Positions 26,523 to 37,166 of a stretch of 40,262 nucleotides of DNA are shown piece by piece. Positions within the stretch are counted from its first letter, which is position 1; the number at the start of each line of letters is the position of its first letter. The stretch covers positions 1 to 40,262 of the forward strand of contig CAMLMY010000018.1 of assembly GCA_946481345.1 (NCBI GenBank), written 5' to 3'. The translations under genes and the position numbers were made by a program. Origin of the DNA: an uncultured Gilliamella sp. (GTDB taxonomy: Bacteria; Pseudomonadota; Gammaproteobacteria; Enterobacterales; Orbaceae). The notes below the pieces were generated by a model that did not search any database, was not told the DNA's origin, and was given only the letters and a program-made list of their open reading frames with translations.

Positions 26523-27244
26523 TCTCCTTAGAAAATATATCAAAATGGTATGGACAATTTCGAGTTTTAAAAAACTGCACAACAAGAGTAGGTAAAGGTG
26601 AGGTTGTCGTTGTTTGTGGACCTTCTGGTTCAGGTAAATCAACATTAATCAAAACTGTTAATGGTTTAGAACCCGTACAACAAGGTAAAATCATTATTGA
26701 AGGGACAGAAATAACCGATCCCGCAACTAATTTAGCGAAATTACGATCAAAAGTGGGTATGGTATTTCAACATTTTGAACTCTTCCCTCATTTAACCATT
26801 TTAAAAAATTTAACGCTTGCCCAAATTAAAGTATTAGGTCGAGCGGATGAAGAGGCTCGTGAAAAAGCTCTTAATCTATTAGCACGTGTGGGTTTACTTG
26901 CTCATGCTGATAAATACCCTGCCCAGCTTTCTGGTGGTCAACAGCAACGTGTTGCGATTGCTCGAGCACTTTGCATGGATCCAATTGTTATGTTATTTGA
27001 CGAACCAACCTCAGCGCTTGATCCAGAAATGGTTAATGAAGTACTTGATGTAATGGTTGAACTTGCTTATGAAGGCATGACGATGATGGTTGTTACTCAT
27101 GAAATGGGCTTTGCGCGTAAAGTTGCACATCGTGTTATCTTTATGGATAAGGGTGAAATTATTGAAGATACCTCAAAAGAACAATTCTTCACTAATCCAC
27201 AATCAGATCGTGCTAAAGACTTCTTAGCTAAAATTATTCATTAA
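26519..27244 (+). CDS. gltL: Glutamate/aspartate ABC transporter ATPase
   Basis: A 241-residue cytosolic ATPase. Walker A is GPSGSGKST (about residues 34-42), the signature [15 protein letters not shown], Walker [13 protein letters not shown] and the switch His VVTHEMGFA. It energises GltJK. It is the last gene of gltIJKL, followed by a GC-rich hairpin. Polar amino-acid uptake ATPases all look alike; the assignment rests on gene order next to lnt and the neighbouring subunits. Confidence 0.94.
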   Translation: MISLENISKWYGQFRVLKNCTTRVGKGEVVVVCGPSGSGKSTLIKTVNGLEPVQQGKIIIEGTEITDPATNLAKLRSKVGMVFQHFELFPHLTILKNLTLAQIKVLGRADEEAREKALNLLARVGLLAHADKYPAQLSGGQQQRVAIARALCMDPIVMLFDEPTSALDPEMVNEVLDVMVELAYEGMTMMVVTHEMGFARKVAHRVIFMDKGEIIEDTSKEQFFTNPQSDRAKDFLAKIIH

Positions 27245-27251
27245 TATCAAT

Positions 27252-27272
27252 TACAGGGCGATATGCCCTGTA
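27252..27272. terminator. Terminator between convergent gltL and recD
   Basis: An 8-bp GC-containing stem TACAGGGC / GCCCTGTA with a 5-base loop begins 7 bases after the gltL stop. It is followed by a pyrimidine-rich run (CTCTCTTCTT). It probably ends the glt operon; use by recD from the other side is possible but it lies about 80 bases past the recD stop. Confidence 0.6.
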
Positions 27273-27350
27273 CTCTCTTCTTGCCTATTTAATTTTTTAT
27301 TTTTAATCTTTAATAAAATAATCAATCTGCTAACTTTTATTTATATAACT

Positions 27351-29201
27351 TTATCCTTTATTCAATAATAAATTAACTAAACCACTGTGCCTTTGTGTTT
27401 GAGATTTTATTGCCTGTTGCAGAATTTGTTCCGTTGCATAAATTGAAACCGTTTTTTTAGCACGAGTGATAGCGGTATAAAGTAATGAACGGTTAAGTAA
27501 TGGTGAATAATCCGTTGGCAAAATAATATTTACATGATCAAATTCTGAACCTTGTGATTTATGGATCGTCATTGCATAAGCCGTTTCATGCTCAGGTAAT
27601 CGGAAAGGAGAAAACCCTTTTATCGAACCGTCCGCAAATGGAAAATAGACTCGTAATTTTGAATGGTCGTGCTCTGCCCTTAAAGTAATTCCTATATCAC
27701 CATTATAAAGTCCTAATGAAATGCTATTGCGTAAAATCATAATCGGACGACCGACGTACCAAGCTTCGTCATTCTTAAGTTGAATGAATTTTTTTTGAGC
27801 TAATAAAGACTCGATTTGCTTATTTAAACCACTCACACCAAACTGCCCTTCTCGAACTGCGCAAAGTAAGCGATATTGCGCAAATTTATCTAAAATCGTT
27901 GCAATATCATCAACACCGTGTTGATTTATTGCATTTAGATAATGTTGATATTGATCCACACTATCATGTAAAACAGCTTGGTAGGCTTGCTGAGATGAAA
28001 GTTCCTGATACTTAATATCACTCAATGAAGCATTGTTTAATAATTGTTTAACAACACCTGATTTCCCATCTTTTACCGCATTAGCAAGTAAACCGATACC
28101 CGATGCTTCATCAAATCGATAACTCTTCTGTAATAAGCAAATACTGTCAGTAATGTTGGCTGTTCGCTCTGAAATTGGCACGTCATAACCTGTCACTTGG
28201 CTTAGTTCTTTAGCTCGTAATTCGCTGTATCCATCCGTAATAAATGCACAGAGATCACCAAATACAGCACCTGCTTCGACCGATGAAAGTTGATCTTTAT
28301 CACCAAGTAAAATTAAGCGTGCTGAGGATGGTAACGCATCTATTACTCTCGCCATCATATTTAAGTCTACCATTGATGCTTCGTCTATCACTAATACATC
28401 CAAGTTGAGTGGATTATCTTTATCATACGTGAACGAGCGATTATCCGCTTTGGCGCCCAATAAGCGATGCAAAGTAATTGATTCTGTATTAATATTTAAA
28501 GGTGATAAGGAAAGCTGTTCAATTGCTCGACTTAGCGATTCAGTTAATCTTGACGCCGCTTTACCTGTAGGTGCGGATGTAACTAATCGAGCTTTAGGAT
28601 TTGTTTGTCTAATTGCAGCAAGTATTTTTGCAACTGTTGTGGTTTTCCCCGTTCCCGGCCCACCAGAAATAATGGCTACTTTACGGGTTAATGCAACTGC
28701 CACGGCAACTTTTTGCCAATCGATAGACTCTACATTATTGCTAAAAAGCTGATTGAGAATTACATTTAAGTCAATTAAATAATTGGATTCTTGGGCAAGT
28801 GTTGTGTGATTAAAATATTGAGCTACATTGACTTCATCAAACCACATACGCTGAAAATAGAGTTTATTTTGGGTAAAAATAAGGGGTGATAAGTTTCTGC
28901 CATCACTCACAACGTGTTTACTTTCAGCTTGTTCAAGTACAGCTTGCCAAGCTTGTTCACTCGGTGCCCCCAAATCCTGCCATAATTGTGGTTCAATGAA
29001 TTGTTGATTTAAATTAGTCAGATCAAGACAGACATGACCTGCTCTCACTTCTTTACTCAGTGATAAGACTAAAAAACTAAAACGTTTAGCTGTAATATCA
29101 TCATCTAGCTCCGCTTTATCGGTTAAAAACAGAGCTAAATGAATATCAAGTAAACTGATTTGGCTATTTTGTTCAAATTGGGTTAACCATTCTATTAACA
29201 T
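27351..29201 (-). CDS. recD: Exonuclease V (RecBCD) alpha subunit, 5'-3' helicase
   Basis: This 616-residue superfamily-1B helicase of RecBCD works in double-strand break repair and degradation of foreign linear DNA. It aligns over its full length with E. coli RecD (608 aa). Walker A is GGPGTGKTT (180-188), then TSAPTGKAASRLTES, motif II VLVIDEASMVD, LGDKDQLSSVEAGAVFGD, LLQKSYRF and the C-terminal AMTIHKSQGSEFDHV...YTAITRAK. In E. coli recD follows recB. Here neither recB nor recC is adjacent; the upstream gene is a DUF4139 protein ending 9 bases before the recD start, so the two are probably co-transcribed. It is convergent with gltL. Confidence 0.96.
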   Translation of the reverse strand: MLIEWLTQFEQNSQISLLDIHLALFLTDKAELDDDITAKRFSFLVLSLSKEVRAGHVCLDLTNLNQQFIEPQLWQDLGAPSEQAWQAVLEQAESKHVVSDGRNLSPLIFTQNKLYFQRMWFDEVNVAQYFNHTTLAQESNYLIDLNVILNQLFSNNVESIDWQKVAVAVALTRKVAIISGGPGTGKTTTVAKILAAIRQTNPKARLVTSAPTGKAASRLTESLSRAIEQLSLSPLNINTESITLHRLLGAKADNRSFTYDKDNPLNLDVLVIDEASMVDLNMMARVIDALPSSARLILLGDKDQLSSVEAGAVFGDLCAFITDGYSELRAKELSQVTGYDVPISERTANITDSICLLQKSYRFDEASGIGLLANAVKDGKSGVVKQLLNNASLSDIKYQELSSQQAYQAVLHDSVDQYQHYLNAINQHGVDDIATILDKFAQYRLLCAVREGQFGVSGLNKQIESLLAQKKFIQLKNDEAWYVGRPIMILRNSISLGLYNGDIGITLRAEHDHSKLRVYFPFADGSIKGFSPFRLPEHETAYAMTIHKSQGSEFDHVNIILPTDYSPLLNRSLLYTAITRAKKTVSIYATEQILQQAIKSQTQRHSGLVNLLLNKG

Positions 29202-29210
29202 GGGATATGT

Positions 29211-30800
29211 TCAGTTATTAACTTTTAGTCCCATTATATCGTTAACTTTATCTTTTGGATAAGTGAGTTTGAAGCTTAAATTAAGTTTTTTAGTCTCATT
29301 CGGATTCAAATCAAACTTCCATTTTATTAATCCTGTTTTTTTATCATAACTTGCACCGGTATACTTAATATCATCAAGCGTTACGATTTTATTGATAATA
29401 ACTGGGATCTGATCATAGACAACTAAATTTATTGGCATCGACTTGCCATTTTTTACATCAATCGTATAGGCATATCTTTGTGAAACATCATTACCCACCG
29501 ACACAGGTTTTAAGGTTTCACTATTATCTCGATAGCGTGAAAGTGAAATATTTCTATCTTTACCTAAATAAAGATCTAGAGTCTCTTCAGCAAATATTGT
29601 ATTAATAAAGCTTTTACCTATATATTTACCATTAAAAAATATTGATGATTGACCAGGTAATAAATTAAGTTTATCCCAATCTGCAATTTGTGCTTCCAAA
29701 TAAACGTTATTATCTATTTTTGGTGTTGCCACATAATGGTATTGGGCTTTCACTTCTTTATCTTGTAATGTTAATAAGTCACTTTGATTGTTTGTTTTAA
29801 TGGTATAGGGCAAATTAACTTCAAACTGAGTATTCACACCCAACTCATTAGGAAAATCTTCATCCGATGGTCTTCTCGATCTTGATTCTTTTTCGCTCTT
29901 TTCATCATAACCAATTTTAGAAAAAAAGAACCCACCTTTTTCTGAATAAGTATCAATATGCCATAACCATAATTCCGATGACTTTAGGTTATCTGTAGGT
30001 AGAGACGTTGACAAGCTAAAATTAATATCTTTCCAATCTATACCGCTATTTTGGTAAATATCAGCTTTATAGGTTAAATGTAATGGAGAATCAATATCTT
30101 TAACGCGAATATCATAAACAGGCTTCCAACCTGCGTTTTTAGTTATATAAGAAAGCGTAACGGGTAATGTAATGTCATTTTGAGCATGAACTTTTACGAC
30201 AACAGCACTAACTAAAGCCTCTTGAGCTTGCTTTTGTTTGTCGATTTTAGTTTGGCATTCAGATATCTGAAAGGTTAATTGTTCAATTTCTTGTTGTAAC
30301 TGATATTGTTCATCTAATGCAACAACCAAATTAGTTTTGATAAAATCCATCACTTTTTTTAATTGAGCTAAATCATCATTATCAATTTTAGTTAATTTTT
30401 CTAATCGATTGCCTTTCAAAAGTTCAATTTGCTCATTTACAGCTTTTAACTGAATTTCAGTTGTATCAAACTTTTTTTGTAACTGTTGCAATTGTTGATT
30501 TAATGCACTGATTTCACTACTATTTTCATTAGTTTTTGAATGCTTTTCGTCTAATGATACGGATAATATTTCTACGTTACTATTAACATCAAATCCAACA
30601 TTTATAGAGTTTGGTCTAATACCATCTGCAATTCCAGTTAAAACTATTTCACTTTCACCTTTCTTTAGTGATACCATTGCTTGACCTTGTAATTCGGCAC
30701 CTTGAAAAAATAAAGTCACTTTATTTAAAGTGATATTATTATCGGCAAAAGCACTACCTGAAACTAATGCAATTAAAAAAACTATTTTTTGAATTTTCAT
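29211..30800 (-). CDS. Secreted DUF4140/DUF4139 (MuiA-type) coiled-coil protein
   Basis: The 529-residue protein has a Sec signal peptide (about residues 1-19, ending SAFA). An N-terminal DUF4140 segment is followed by a long coiled coil (about residues 75-190, dense in Gln, Leu and Lys heptads). The C-terminal DUF4139 domain is a beta-rich region, with hallmarks VTLSYITKNAGWKPVYDIRV, GIDWKDINFSLSTSLP and a terminal LNLSFKLTYPKDK. The family is linked by name to mucoidy inhibition, but its biochemical role is not known. AAGGGA precedes the ATG. It directly precedes recD (9-base gap), an unexpected pairing of an envelope protein with a DNA-repair helicase. No Cys lipobox. Confidence 0.82.
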   Translation of the reverse strand: MKIQKIVFLIALVSGSAFADNNITLNKVTLFFQGAELQGQAMVSLKKGESEIVLTGIADGIRPNSINVGFDVNSNVEILSVSLDEKHSKTNENSSEISALNQQLQQLQKKFDTTEIQLKAVNEQIELLKGNRLEKLTKIDNDDLAQLKKVMDFIKTNLVVALDEQYQLQQEIEQLTFQISECQTKIDKQKQAQEALVSAVVVKVHAQNDITLPVTLSYITKNAGWKPVYDIRVKDIDSPLHLTYKADIYQNSGIDWKDINFSLSTSLPTDNLKSSELWLWHIDTYSEKGGFFFSKIGYDEKSEKESRSRRPSDEDFPNELGVNTQFEVNLPYTIKTNNQSDLLTLQDKEVKAQYHYVATPKIDNNVYLEAQIADWDKLNLLPGQSSIFFNGKYIGKSFINTIFAEETLDLYLGKDRNISLSRYRDNSETLKPVSVGNDVSQRYAYTIDVKNGKSMPINLVVYDQIPVIINKIVTLDDIKYTGASYDKKTGLIKWKFDLNPNETKKLNLSFKLTYPKDKVNDIMGLKVNN

Positions 30801-31006
30801 ACTGTCCCTTTTTTAATAATTTTATATTTTAATTATTTAAATATATTCATGTTATAAACATGTCTGTATCGCATATCTATCCATGATAACCGTACTTAAA
30901 ATAGTATTGGCTATTTCTGCTTAAATTTCCATAAAATTTAATTTTGTGTTAAATAAAAAATTAATTTAGTTTTATATATTGAACATTTGATTAAAAAAAA
31001 GTATAT

Positions 31007-31028
31007 TTTGTTAAAAATAAAAAACAAA
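31007..31028. promoter_or_regulatory. Candidate operator palindrome before nadR
   Basis: TTTGTT-N10-AACAAA is a perfect 6-bp inverted repeat lying right before the ribosome binding site AAGGAA of nadR. NadR keeps its helix-turn-helix, so autoregulation or repression of nadR-pnuC is conceivable. In such AT-rich DNA a 6-bp palindrome can arise by chance. The rest of the 243-base divergent gap shows nothing clear. Confidence 0.3.
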
Positions 31029-31034
31029 GTATAA

Positions 31035-32279
<1,245 letters not shown>

Positions 32280-32281
32280 TT

Positions 32282-32971
32282 ATGAATAAATTAAATCAAC
32301 TTATAATATTTATTGGACGAAACAAATTCTATCCACTTTTTTGCATAATATGTGTAACGTTGGCCTTTTTATATACCGACCCATTTAGTCAATTTAATCT
32401 TCGTTACACCATTTCCTATATTGGTGCTTTTTGTGGATTGATCTGTGTAATATTATTGGCCAAACGTAAAAATATGGGAAATGTGATGGGCATGTTAGCT
32501 AATGTTGCTGAATGCTCAGCTAACTTTCTTAATGGTAATATTGGTGCTGGCCTACCGAGTATTTGCTATTTTGGTTCACACATTTATGGCTTAATTAATT
32601 GGCAAAAAAATCAAGATAATAATAAAAATGTTAAATCCAGAACCTTGAGCGAAAGTAATTTTTTATGTGCCATTATCGCCCTTATTGCAGCAGTATTTTT
32701 AAATATTTATATCACTGAATCGCTTGAAGTCAACAATAGTAGTTATCAGCTTATAACTAACTGCTTTATCTTTGGATTAGGGATTGTTGCCCAATTATTG
32801 TTGATGATGCGTTACTCATTCAATTGGTATTTTTGGGTGATACTAAATGTGTTGGTAATTGGTCTTAATATTTATACAGATAACATCGTTATTGCTGCAC
32901 AATATTTAATTTATCTATTTAATGCAATTTATGGTATTTGTGAGTGGAGAAATTCTGAACAAACACAATAA
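32282..32971 (+). CDS. pnuC: Nicotinamide riboside/NMN transporter PnuC
   Basis: The 229-residue inner-membrane protein has about seven helices and belongs to the PnuC facilitators, with the typical FxxSHIYGLINWQKN and C-terminal WVILNVLVIGLNIYTDN...LIYLFNAIYGICEWR segments. It imports nicotinamide riboside, trapped by the NadR kinase. It is preceded by nadR at a 2-base distance, so one operon. A strong terminator follows. Confidence 0.92.
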   Translation: MNKLNQLIIFIGRNKFYPLFCIICVTLAFLYTDPFSQFNLRYTISYIGAFCGLICVILLAKRKNMGNVMGMLANVAECSANFLNGNIGAGLPSICYFGSHIYGLINWQKNQDNNKNVKSRTLSESNFLCAIIALIAAVFLNIYITESLEVNNSSYQLITNCFIFGLGIVAQLLLMMRYSFNWYFWVILNVLVIGLNIYTDNIVIAAQYLIYLFNAIYGICEWRNSEQTQ

Positions 32972-33015
32972 ATATGTCTGTCAAAAAGTTTCAGGTAATG
33001 CATACGTTTCAGTAA

Positions 33016-33048
33016 AAAATTATCCATGCAAGTAGCATGGATAATTTT
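33016..33048 (+). terminator. nadR-pnuC terminator and the 362-base gap around it
   Basis: A perfect 14-bp stem AAAATTATCCATGC / GCATGGATAATTTT (5-base loop), 44 bases after the pnuC stop. The arm itself supplies the T tract (AATTTTAT). The remaining bases up to the pcm stop (33049-33333) hold no gene and no second clear hairpin. In many relatives nlpD and rpoS lie beyond pcm; neither is present here. Confidence 0.75.
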
Positions 33049-33333
33049 ATATCTATTCAATTATATTTAGAAATTAATAATCGAAAGATTTCACCAGCCA
33101 ACAATCAGAATTTTTTAATTAAATAGTTATCACTTTAGTTGCTATTGCTATAAAGACAGGTACCCATGAGTATGGTGGATAATATTCAAAAGAAAATCAG
33201 CAAAATCTAATCAATCACTATTTGTTTATATTATTAAAAATAACAAAAAACAGTAATATAAGATCAGTCAAAAAATACTGAGTATTAAATCTTAAATATT
33301 AACGAGCTCATTAAAGTTATTAATAAGGCTTTG

Positions 33334-33963
33334 TTATTCAATATCACCTTTAATAAGTGGGACAAATTTAACATCTTCGACATTTTTTACAATAAAACCG
33401 TCACCACTGCGTTTTATTAATTGAAGGACTTGATTGTCTTCATCCCCAACAGGGATGACTAAGCGCCCTTTATCCGCTAACTGATCTAAAAGACTTTGTG
33501 GTACCTGTGTTGCAGCAGCAGTGACAATAATACCATCAAATGGACCTCGTTCCGGCCATCCTAACCAACCATCTCCATGTCGAGTTGAAATATTGTGAAT
33601 GTCTAACTGTTTTAAACGACGTTTAGTATTCCATTGTAAACTTTTAATTCTTTCAACCGAACAAACGTGGTTGACTAATTTGGCTAAAATTGCCGTTTGA
33701 TAACCAGATCCAGTTCCAATTTCAAGCACTTTTGAGTTAGGTTCTAAACGTAATAGCTCGGTCATCTTTGCAACGATATAAGGTTGTGAAATGGTTTGCC
33801 CACTCCCTATCGGTAAAGAACAATTATCATAAGCCTGATGGGATAGAGCCTCGTCGATAAAGTGTTCTCGTGGTATAGAGGCAAAAGCTGTTAAGACACG
33901 CTCATCTTTGATTCCCTGCTGACGCAATAATTTAATTAGAGACTGCATTTTTAAACTTTGCAT
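33334..33963 (-). CDS. pcm: Protein-L-isoaspartate O-methyltransferase
   Basis: The 209-residue cytosolic repair enzyme methylates L-isoaspartyl residues in aged proteins using S-adenosylmethionine. It aligns along its length with E. coli Pcm (208 aa): [17 protein letters not shown], the SAM-binding [13 protein letters not shown] (79-91), [25 protein letters not shown] and VRFVPL-like [10 protein letters not shown] at the end. It begins 5 bases after the truD stop; surE, which usually lies between them, is absent. The ribosome binding site AGGA lies within the end of truD. Confidence 0.96.
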   Translation of the reverse strand: MQSLKMQSLIKLLRQQGIKDERVLTAFASIPREHFIDEALSHQAYDNCSLPIGSGQTISQPYIVAKMTELLRLEPNSKVLEIGTGSGYQTAILAKLVNHVCSVERIKSLQWNTKRRLKQLDIHNISTRHGDGWLGWPERGPFDGIIVTAAATQVPQSLLDQLADKGRLVIPVGDEDNQVLQLIKRSGDGFIVKNVEDVKFVPLIKGDIE

Positions 33964-33968
33964 ATGTA

Positions 33969-34991
33969 TTACTCATTTCCTATTATCAATTCACGTATCA
34001 CACTTGTGGCGTAACATCCTGACGGTAAATAAAAACGCATAGTAAGACTATTATCATTTAACCATTGCCAGTTAAGCTCTAAAGGATAGACCACTATAGA
34101 GCGTCTTGTAGTTTCAATACGCTCTTTTTTAAATAATTCAAGAAAAGTCATCCAATTTTTTAAACAATTTTGCTCAAATTCAAGTGCTTGAGACATTGTT
34201 CCTAGTGGGGAATCGCCCAGCATAGGTGCAGTAATGGTAATTTCACGATTTTCTAAACGGTGTTGCAATAAGTCGAGTTCTTCTGTTTTTGCAACAAACC
34301 AACTTCCACGCCCAGCAAGTTGTAATATATCACCATCGAGCGCGGTACGATGCAAATTTTCGGCAATTCGTTGACTGACAATATCATTAAAAATCGCACT
34401 ACGTGCTGCTGAAAGGTAAAAACTGCGTTTTTTACGATCTTTAACGGAAATCTCGCCATTTGCCCATTTGATAGCTTGAGTGATATTATTTTGTTCGCGA
34501 CCAAAACGCTGTTCGCCAAAATAATTTGGCACCCCATTTTCTTTAATTAACGCTAATTTAGTCTCAATCCCTGATTTATCACTTAGCATTTTCAACGTAA
34601 TATCAAAATAGTTGCCTTTCAAAGCCCCTATTTTTAATTTTTTATTATGTCGTGTAATTTTTAAAATTTCACATCCGTCTAAATTAAAATCCGAAAAATC
34701 AGGTGTTGCTTGACCTGGCATATGTAAACTAAACCACTGACGAGTGACCGCTTGGCGATCTTTTAATCCTGCATAACTGACTAACTTGGCTGAAATACCC
34801 ACATATTTAGCTAATTGCTCAGCAACAAATATCGTATTACAATCACGTTTTTGAAGATAAACCAAGACGTGTTCACCATCACCGGTTAGCTCAAATCCGA
34901 GATCTTCAGTAACAATAAAATCTTCATATTGTTGTTTATATTGTCCTGTTACTGTTGGTTTACCATAAAAATAATTCAGTTCTGTTAACAC
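33969..34991 (-). CDS. truD: tRNA pseudouridine-13 synthase
   Basis: A 340-residue enzyme that isomerises U13 of tRNA-Glu. The catalytic aspartate is Asp78 in [12 protein letters not shown]. Other hallmarks are [29 protein letters not shown] and the C-terminal [14 protein letters not shown]. Translation starts at GTG 34991, with AGGT about 7 bases before it. It sits 21 bases after ispF in an operon that reads ftsB-ispD-ispF-truD-pcm. Length is close to E. coli TruD (349 aa). Confidence 0.96.
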   Translation of the reverse strand: MLTELNYFYGKPTVTGQYKQQYEDFIVTEDLGFELTGDGEHVLVYLQKRDCNTIFVAEQLAKYVGISAKLVSYAGLKDRQAVTRQWFSLHMPGQATPDFSDFNLDGCEILKITRHNKKLKIGALKGNYFDITLKMLSDKSGIETKLALIKENGVPNYFGEQRFGREQNNITQAIKWANGEISVKDRKKRSFYLSAARSAIFNDIVSQRIAENLHRTALDGDILQLAGRGSWFVAKTEELDLLQHRLENREITITAPMLGDSPLGTMSQALEFEQNCLKNWMTFLELFKKERIETTRRSIVVYPLELNWQWLNDNSLTMRFYLPSGCYATSVIRELIIGNE

Positions 34992-35012
34992 GAATGCTAC
35001 CTATCTTTTGAT

Positions 35013-35498
35013 TTAATTGACTTTAGCTATTTTAGTAAGTAATACGACTGCTTCACAGGCTATACCCTCTTTACGCCCGGTAAAACCTAATTGTTCTGTA
35101 GTGGTTGCTTTGACACTAATTTGATCAAAGTGAACATTAAGATCTTCAGCAATATTAACTCGCATTTGATCGACATGCCCACGCATTTTAGGCTCTTGAG
35201 CAATAATAGTCGTATCTAAATTAACCAGTTCATAACCTTTGTTTTGAATAATGCTATAAACTTTTCTTAATAATATTCGGCTATCAATTCCTTTATATTG
35301 AGGATCGTTATCAGGAAAAAGTTTACCAATATCTCCTAACGCTAATGCACCAATTAACGCATCAGTTATGGCATGTAATACCACATCCCCATCGGAATGA
35401 GCAACCAGACCATATTGATAAGGAATTTTCACTCCTCCAAGCGTTATGGGGCCTTCCCCTCCAAATTTATGAACATCAAATCCATGACCTATTCGCAT
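35013..35498 (-). CDS. ispF: 2-C-methyl-D-erythritol 2,4-cyclodiphosphate synthase
   Basis: The 161-residue enzyme catalyses the fifth step of the MEP isoprenoid pathway (CDP-ME 2-phosphate to MEcPP). The zinc ligands Asp8, His10 and His42 ([17 protein letters not shown]) fall at the same positions as in E. coli. ATG 35498 aligns with the E. coli start [10 protein letters not shown] and has AGGTAG upstream. An ATG at 35516, abutting the ispD stop, would add six residues. It follows ispD, the enzyme two steps earlier, in the operon. Confidence 0.97.
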   Translation of the reverse strand: MRIGHGFDVHKFGGEGPITLGGVKIPYQYGLVAHSDGDVVLHAITDALIGALALGDIGKLFPDNDPQYKGIDSRILLRKVYSIIQNKGYELVNLDTTIIAQEPKMRGHVDQMRVNIAEDLNVHFDQISVKATTTEQLGFTGRKEGIACEAVVLLTKIAKVN

Positions 35499-35516
35499 AA
35501 TTCTACCTATTGTCAT

Positions 35517-36206
35517 TTATGTAGTTAAATAAAAAGTGGCCAACGCTAAGTCCTCAGGTCGAGTAATTTTGATATTATCACGGCGACATTCAACCAATAA
35601 TGGATGCCCACCACAATATTCAATGGCAGAAGCTTCGTCAGTAATTGTCATATGATTATCTAAAGCCTGCTGCAAACATGATTTTAGCTCATTTGCTTTA
35701 AATAACTGTGGCGTTGCTGCTGCCCATAAATAATTTCTGTCTTCGGAGTATTCAATAATATTATCATTATTTTGATAAGCACGCTTTATGGTATCGCTGA
35801 CGCGAGTAGCTAAAATACCGCCTTGTTGTGCATTGAGTACAATATCAATTAATTGTGTTATATCATCATGGCAAACACAAGGTCTTGCTGCGTCATGAAC
35901 CAGCGCCCATTGATTATCATTTAATAAATGCAAACCCGCTAATACCGACTCGGCACGGGTTTCTCCGCCTATAGTGACTTTTATCTTATCATGCAAAGCA
36001 ATTGCAAGCGTTTTAAATATTACATCTTCACGATTAATAACGACAATCACCTGTGTAATTTTAGGATGCGATAATAGCTTATTTAAAGTGTGCTCAATGA
36101 CCGTCATGGAGCCAATTTTCAAATATTGTTTTGGTATTTGATTATTCATACGGCAACCGATGCCAGCTGCTGGAACAATTGCGACAATATTATTGGTATT
36201 ATTCAC
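35517..36206 (-). CDS. ispD: 2-C-methyl-D-erythritol 4-phosphate cytidylyltransferase
   Basis: A 229-residue enzyme that couples MEP and CTP to CDP-ME in the third step of the MEP pathway. The N-terminal nucleotide loop is VPAAGIGCRM (11-20), with the conserved IPKQY (24-28). Further conserved segments are WALVHDAARPCV and EDRNYLWAAATPQLF. Translation starts at GTG 36206 with AAGGCG before it. The usual E. coli length is 236. It lies 8 bases after the ftsB stop. Confidence 0.96.
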   Translation of the reverse strand: MNNTNNIVAIVPAAGIGCRMNNQIPKQYLKIGSMTVIEHTLNKLLSHPKITQVIVVINREDVIFKTLAIALHDKIKVTIGGETRAESVLAGLHLLNDNQWALVHDAARPCVCHDDITQLIDIVLNAQQGGILATRVSDTIKRAYQNNDNIIEYSEDRNYLWAAATPQLFKANELKSCLQQALDNHMTITDEASAIEYCGGHPLLVECRRDNIKITRPEDLALATFYLTT

Positions 36207-36214
36207 GTTACGCC

Positions 36215-36511
36215 TTATTGAGATTGCGGGTTAGGATCTTTAATAATTCGATAGAAATATTCATTCGGTTTTACCATACCTAAATGGTTGCGCGCACGCT
36301 CTTCTATCGCTTCAGAACCTTGCTGCAAACTATTAATCTCGGCAAACATCTGTTCATTACGATCTTTTAATCGTGCATTTTGCTCATGAAGATCAGCCAA
36401 CACTTGTAGATTATCTTGATAATCATAAATATTATTTTTGCCATACCATAGCGAGTATTGCAAATAACCAAGCACAAAAAGTAAAATTAAAGGCAATTTC
36501 CATCTAATCAT
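36215..36511 (-). CDS. ftsB: Cell division protein FtsB
   Basis: The 98-residue bitopic protein of the divisome FtsQLB complex: one N-terminal membrane helix (about residues 5-21), then a Leu/Gln-rich coiled coil (about 30-70, ADLHEQNARLKDRNEQMFAEINSLQ). The conserved end is EERARNHLGMVKPNEYFYRI. It links FtsL to FtsQ and helps trigger septal peptidoglycan synthesis. ftsB-ispD-ispF is the standard gammaproteobacterial order. tusE sits 21 bases upstream, which is not. Confidence 0.95.
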   Translation of the reverse strand: MIRWKLPLILLFVLGYLQYSLWYGKNNIYDYQDNLQVLADLHEQNARLKDRNEQMFAEINSLQQGSEAIEERARNHLGMVKPNEYFYRIIKDPNPQSQ

Positions 36512-36532
36512 GAGATTATTCTATTCGCTTAT

Positions 36533-36862
36533 TTAGATACATTTAACGGGTTTTGGTAAGCCTGCAAGTTTAGTTGCTTGTTTAGCAGGGCCATCAGGAA
36601 ATAATTTATATAAATAACGACTATTACCCTTTTCTACACCAAATTTTTTTTCCATCGCTTTAACTAACGCTCTAATCGCTGGCGATGTTTTATACTCTAA
36701 ATAAAAATCACGGACAAATAAAATCACTTCCCAATGTGCATCAGTTAATTCGATAGACTCCTTTTTTGCCAATAAAGGAACCAAATCAACAGTCCAATCC
36801 TGCCAATTTTTTAAATAACCATTATCATCAGTTTGTATTTGCTCTAACATTTTTGTAAACAC
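36533..36862 (-). CDS. tusE: Sulfur carrier TusE (DsrC family)
   Basis: The 109-residue sulfur-relay protein takes persulfide sulfur from TusBCD and hands it to MnmA for 2-thiolation of U34 in tRNA-Lys, -Glu and -Gln. The C-terminal tail GLPKPVKCI, with the reactive Cys108 next to last, is diagnostic. [28 protein letters not shown] is also conserved. The GTG at 36862 gives the same length as E. coli TusE; an ATG at 36850 would remove four residues. Neither has a strong ribosome binding site. It heads the ftsB operon here, an unusual place. Confidence 0.93.
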   Translation of the reverse strand: MFTKMLEQIQTDDNGYLKNWQDWTVDLVPLLAKKESIELTDAHWEVILFVRDFYLEYKTSPAIRALVKAMEKKFGVEKGNSRYLYKLFPDGPAKQATKLAGLPKPVKCI

Positions 36863-37042
36863 GCATTTTTATTTGTGCCATATTATACTCGTTAAAATAA
36901 ATTCCAACACTATTTTGATAGTGGAAGCACCATATTTACACTAATCATGGCCAGATTTGATGAAAATTAAAGCAAACAATCAAAAAATTTAAAATACCTA
37001 TTTACAAATAAGTAAGTCTACTTTAATATGCACAGCCATTGC

Positions 37043-37130
37043 GGAAGTGTGGCTGAGCGGTTGAAAGCACCGGTCTTGAAAACCGGCGAGGGGCGACCCT
37101 CCCAGAGTTCGAATCTCTGCGCTTCCGCCA
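37043..37130 (+). tRNA. tRNA-Ser (UGA)
   Basis: An 88-base class II tRNA. The acceptor stem GGAAGTG pairs with CGCTTCC, discriminator G, CCA encoded. The anticodon loop CTTGAAA gives anticodon TGA. The long variable arm (GCGAGGGGCGACCCTCC region) and GTTCGAATC T loop are typical of serine tRNAs and almost identical to E. coli serT. It marks the border between the core operon and the accessory end of the window. Confidence 0.97.
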
Positions 37131-37166
37131 TCTATTTTTTGTGGCGGGTTCCACAGCAATCCAGAG

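Noticed and set aside
37043-37130. Attachment-site duplication of the tRNA-Ser 3' end
   Set aside because: No second copy of the tRNA 3' end was seen in the remaining 3 kb, and no integrase gene is present; an att pair cannot be claimed.
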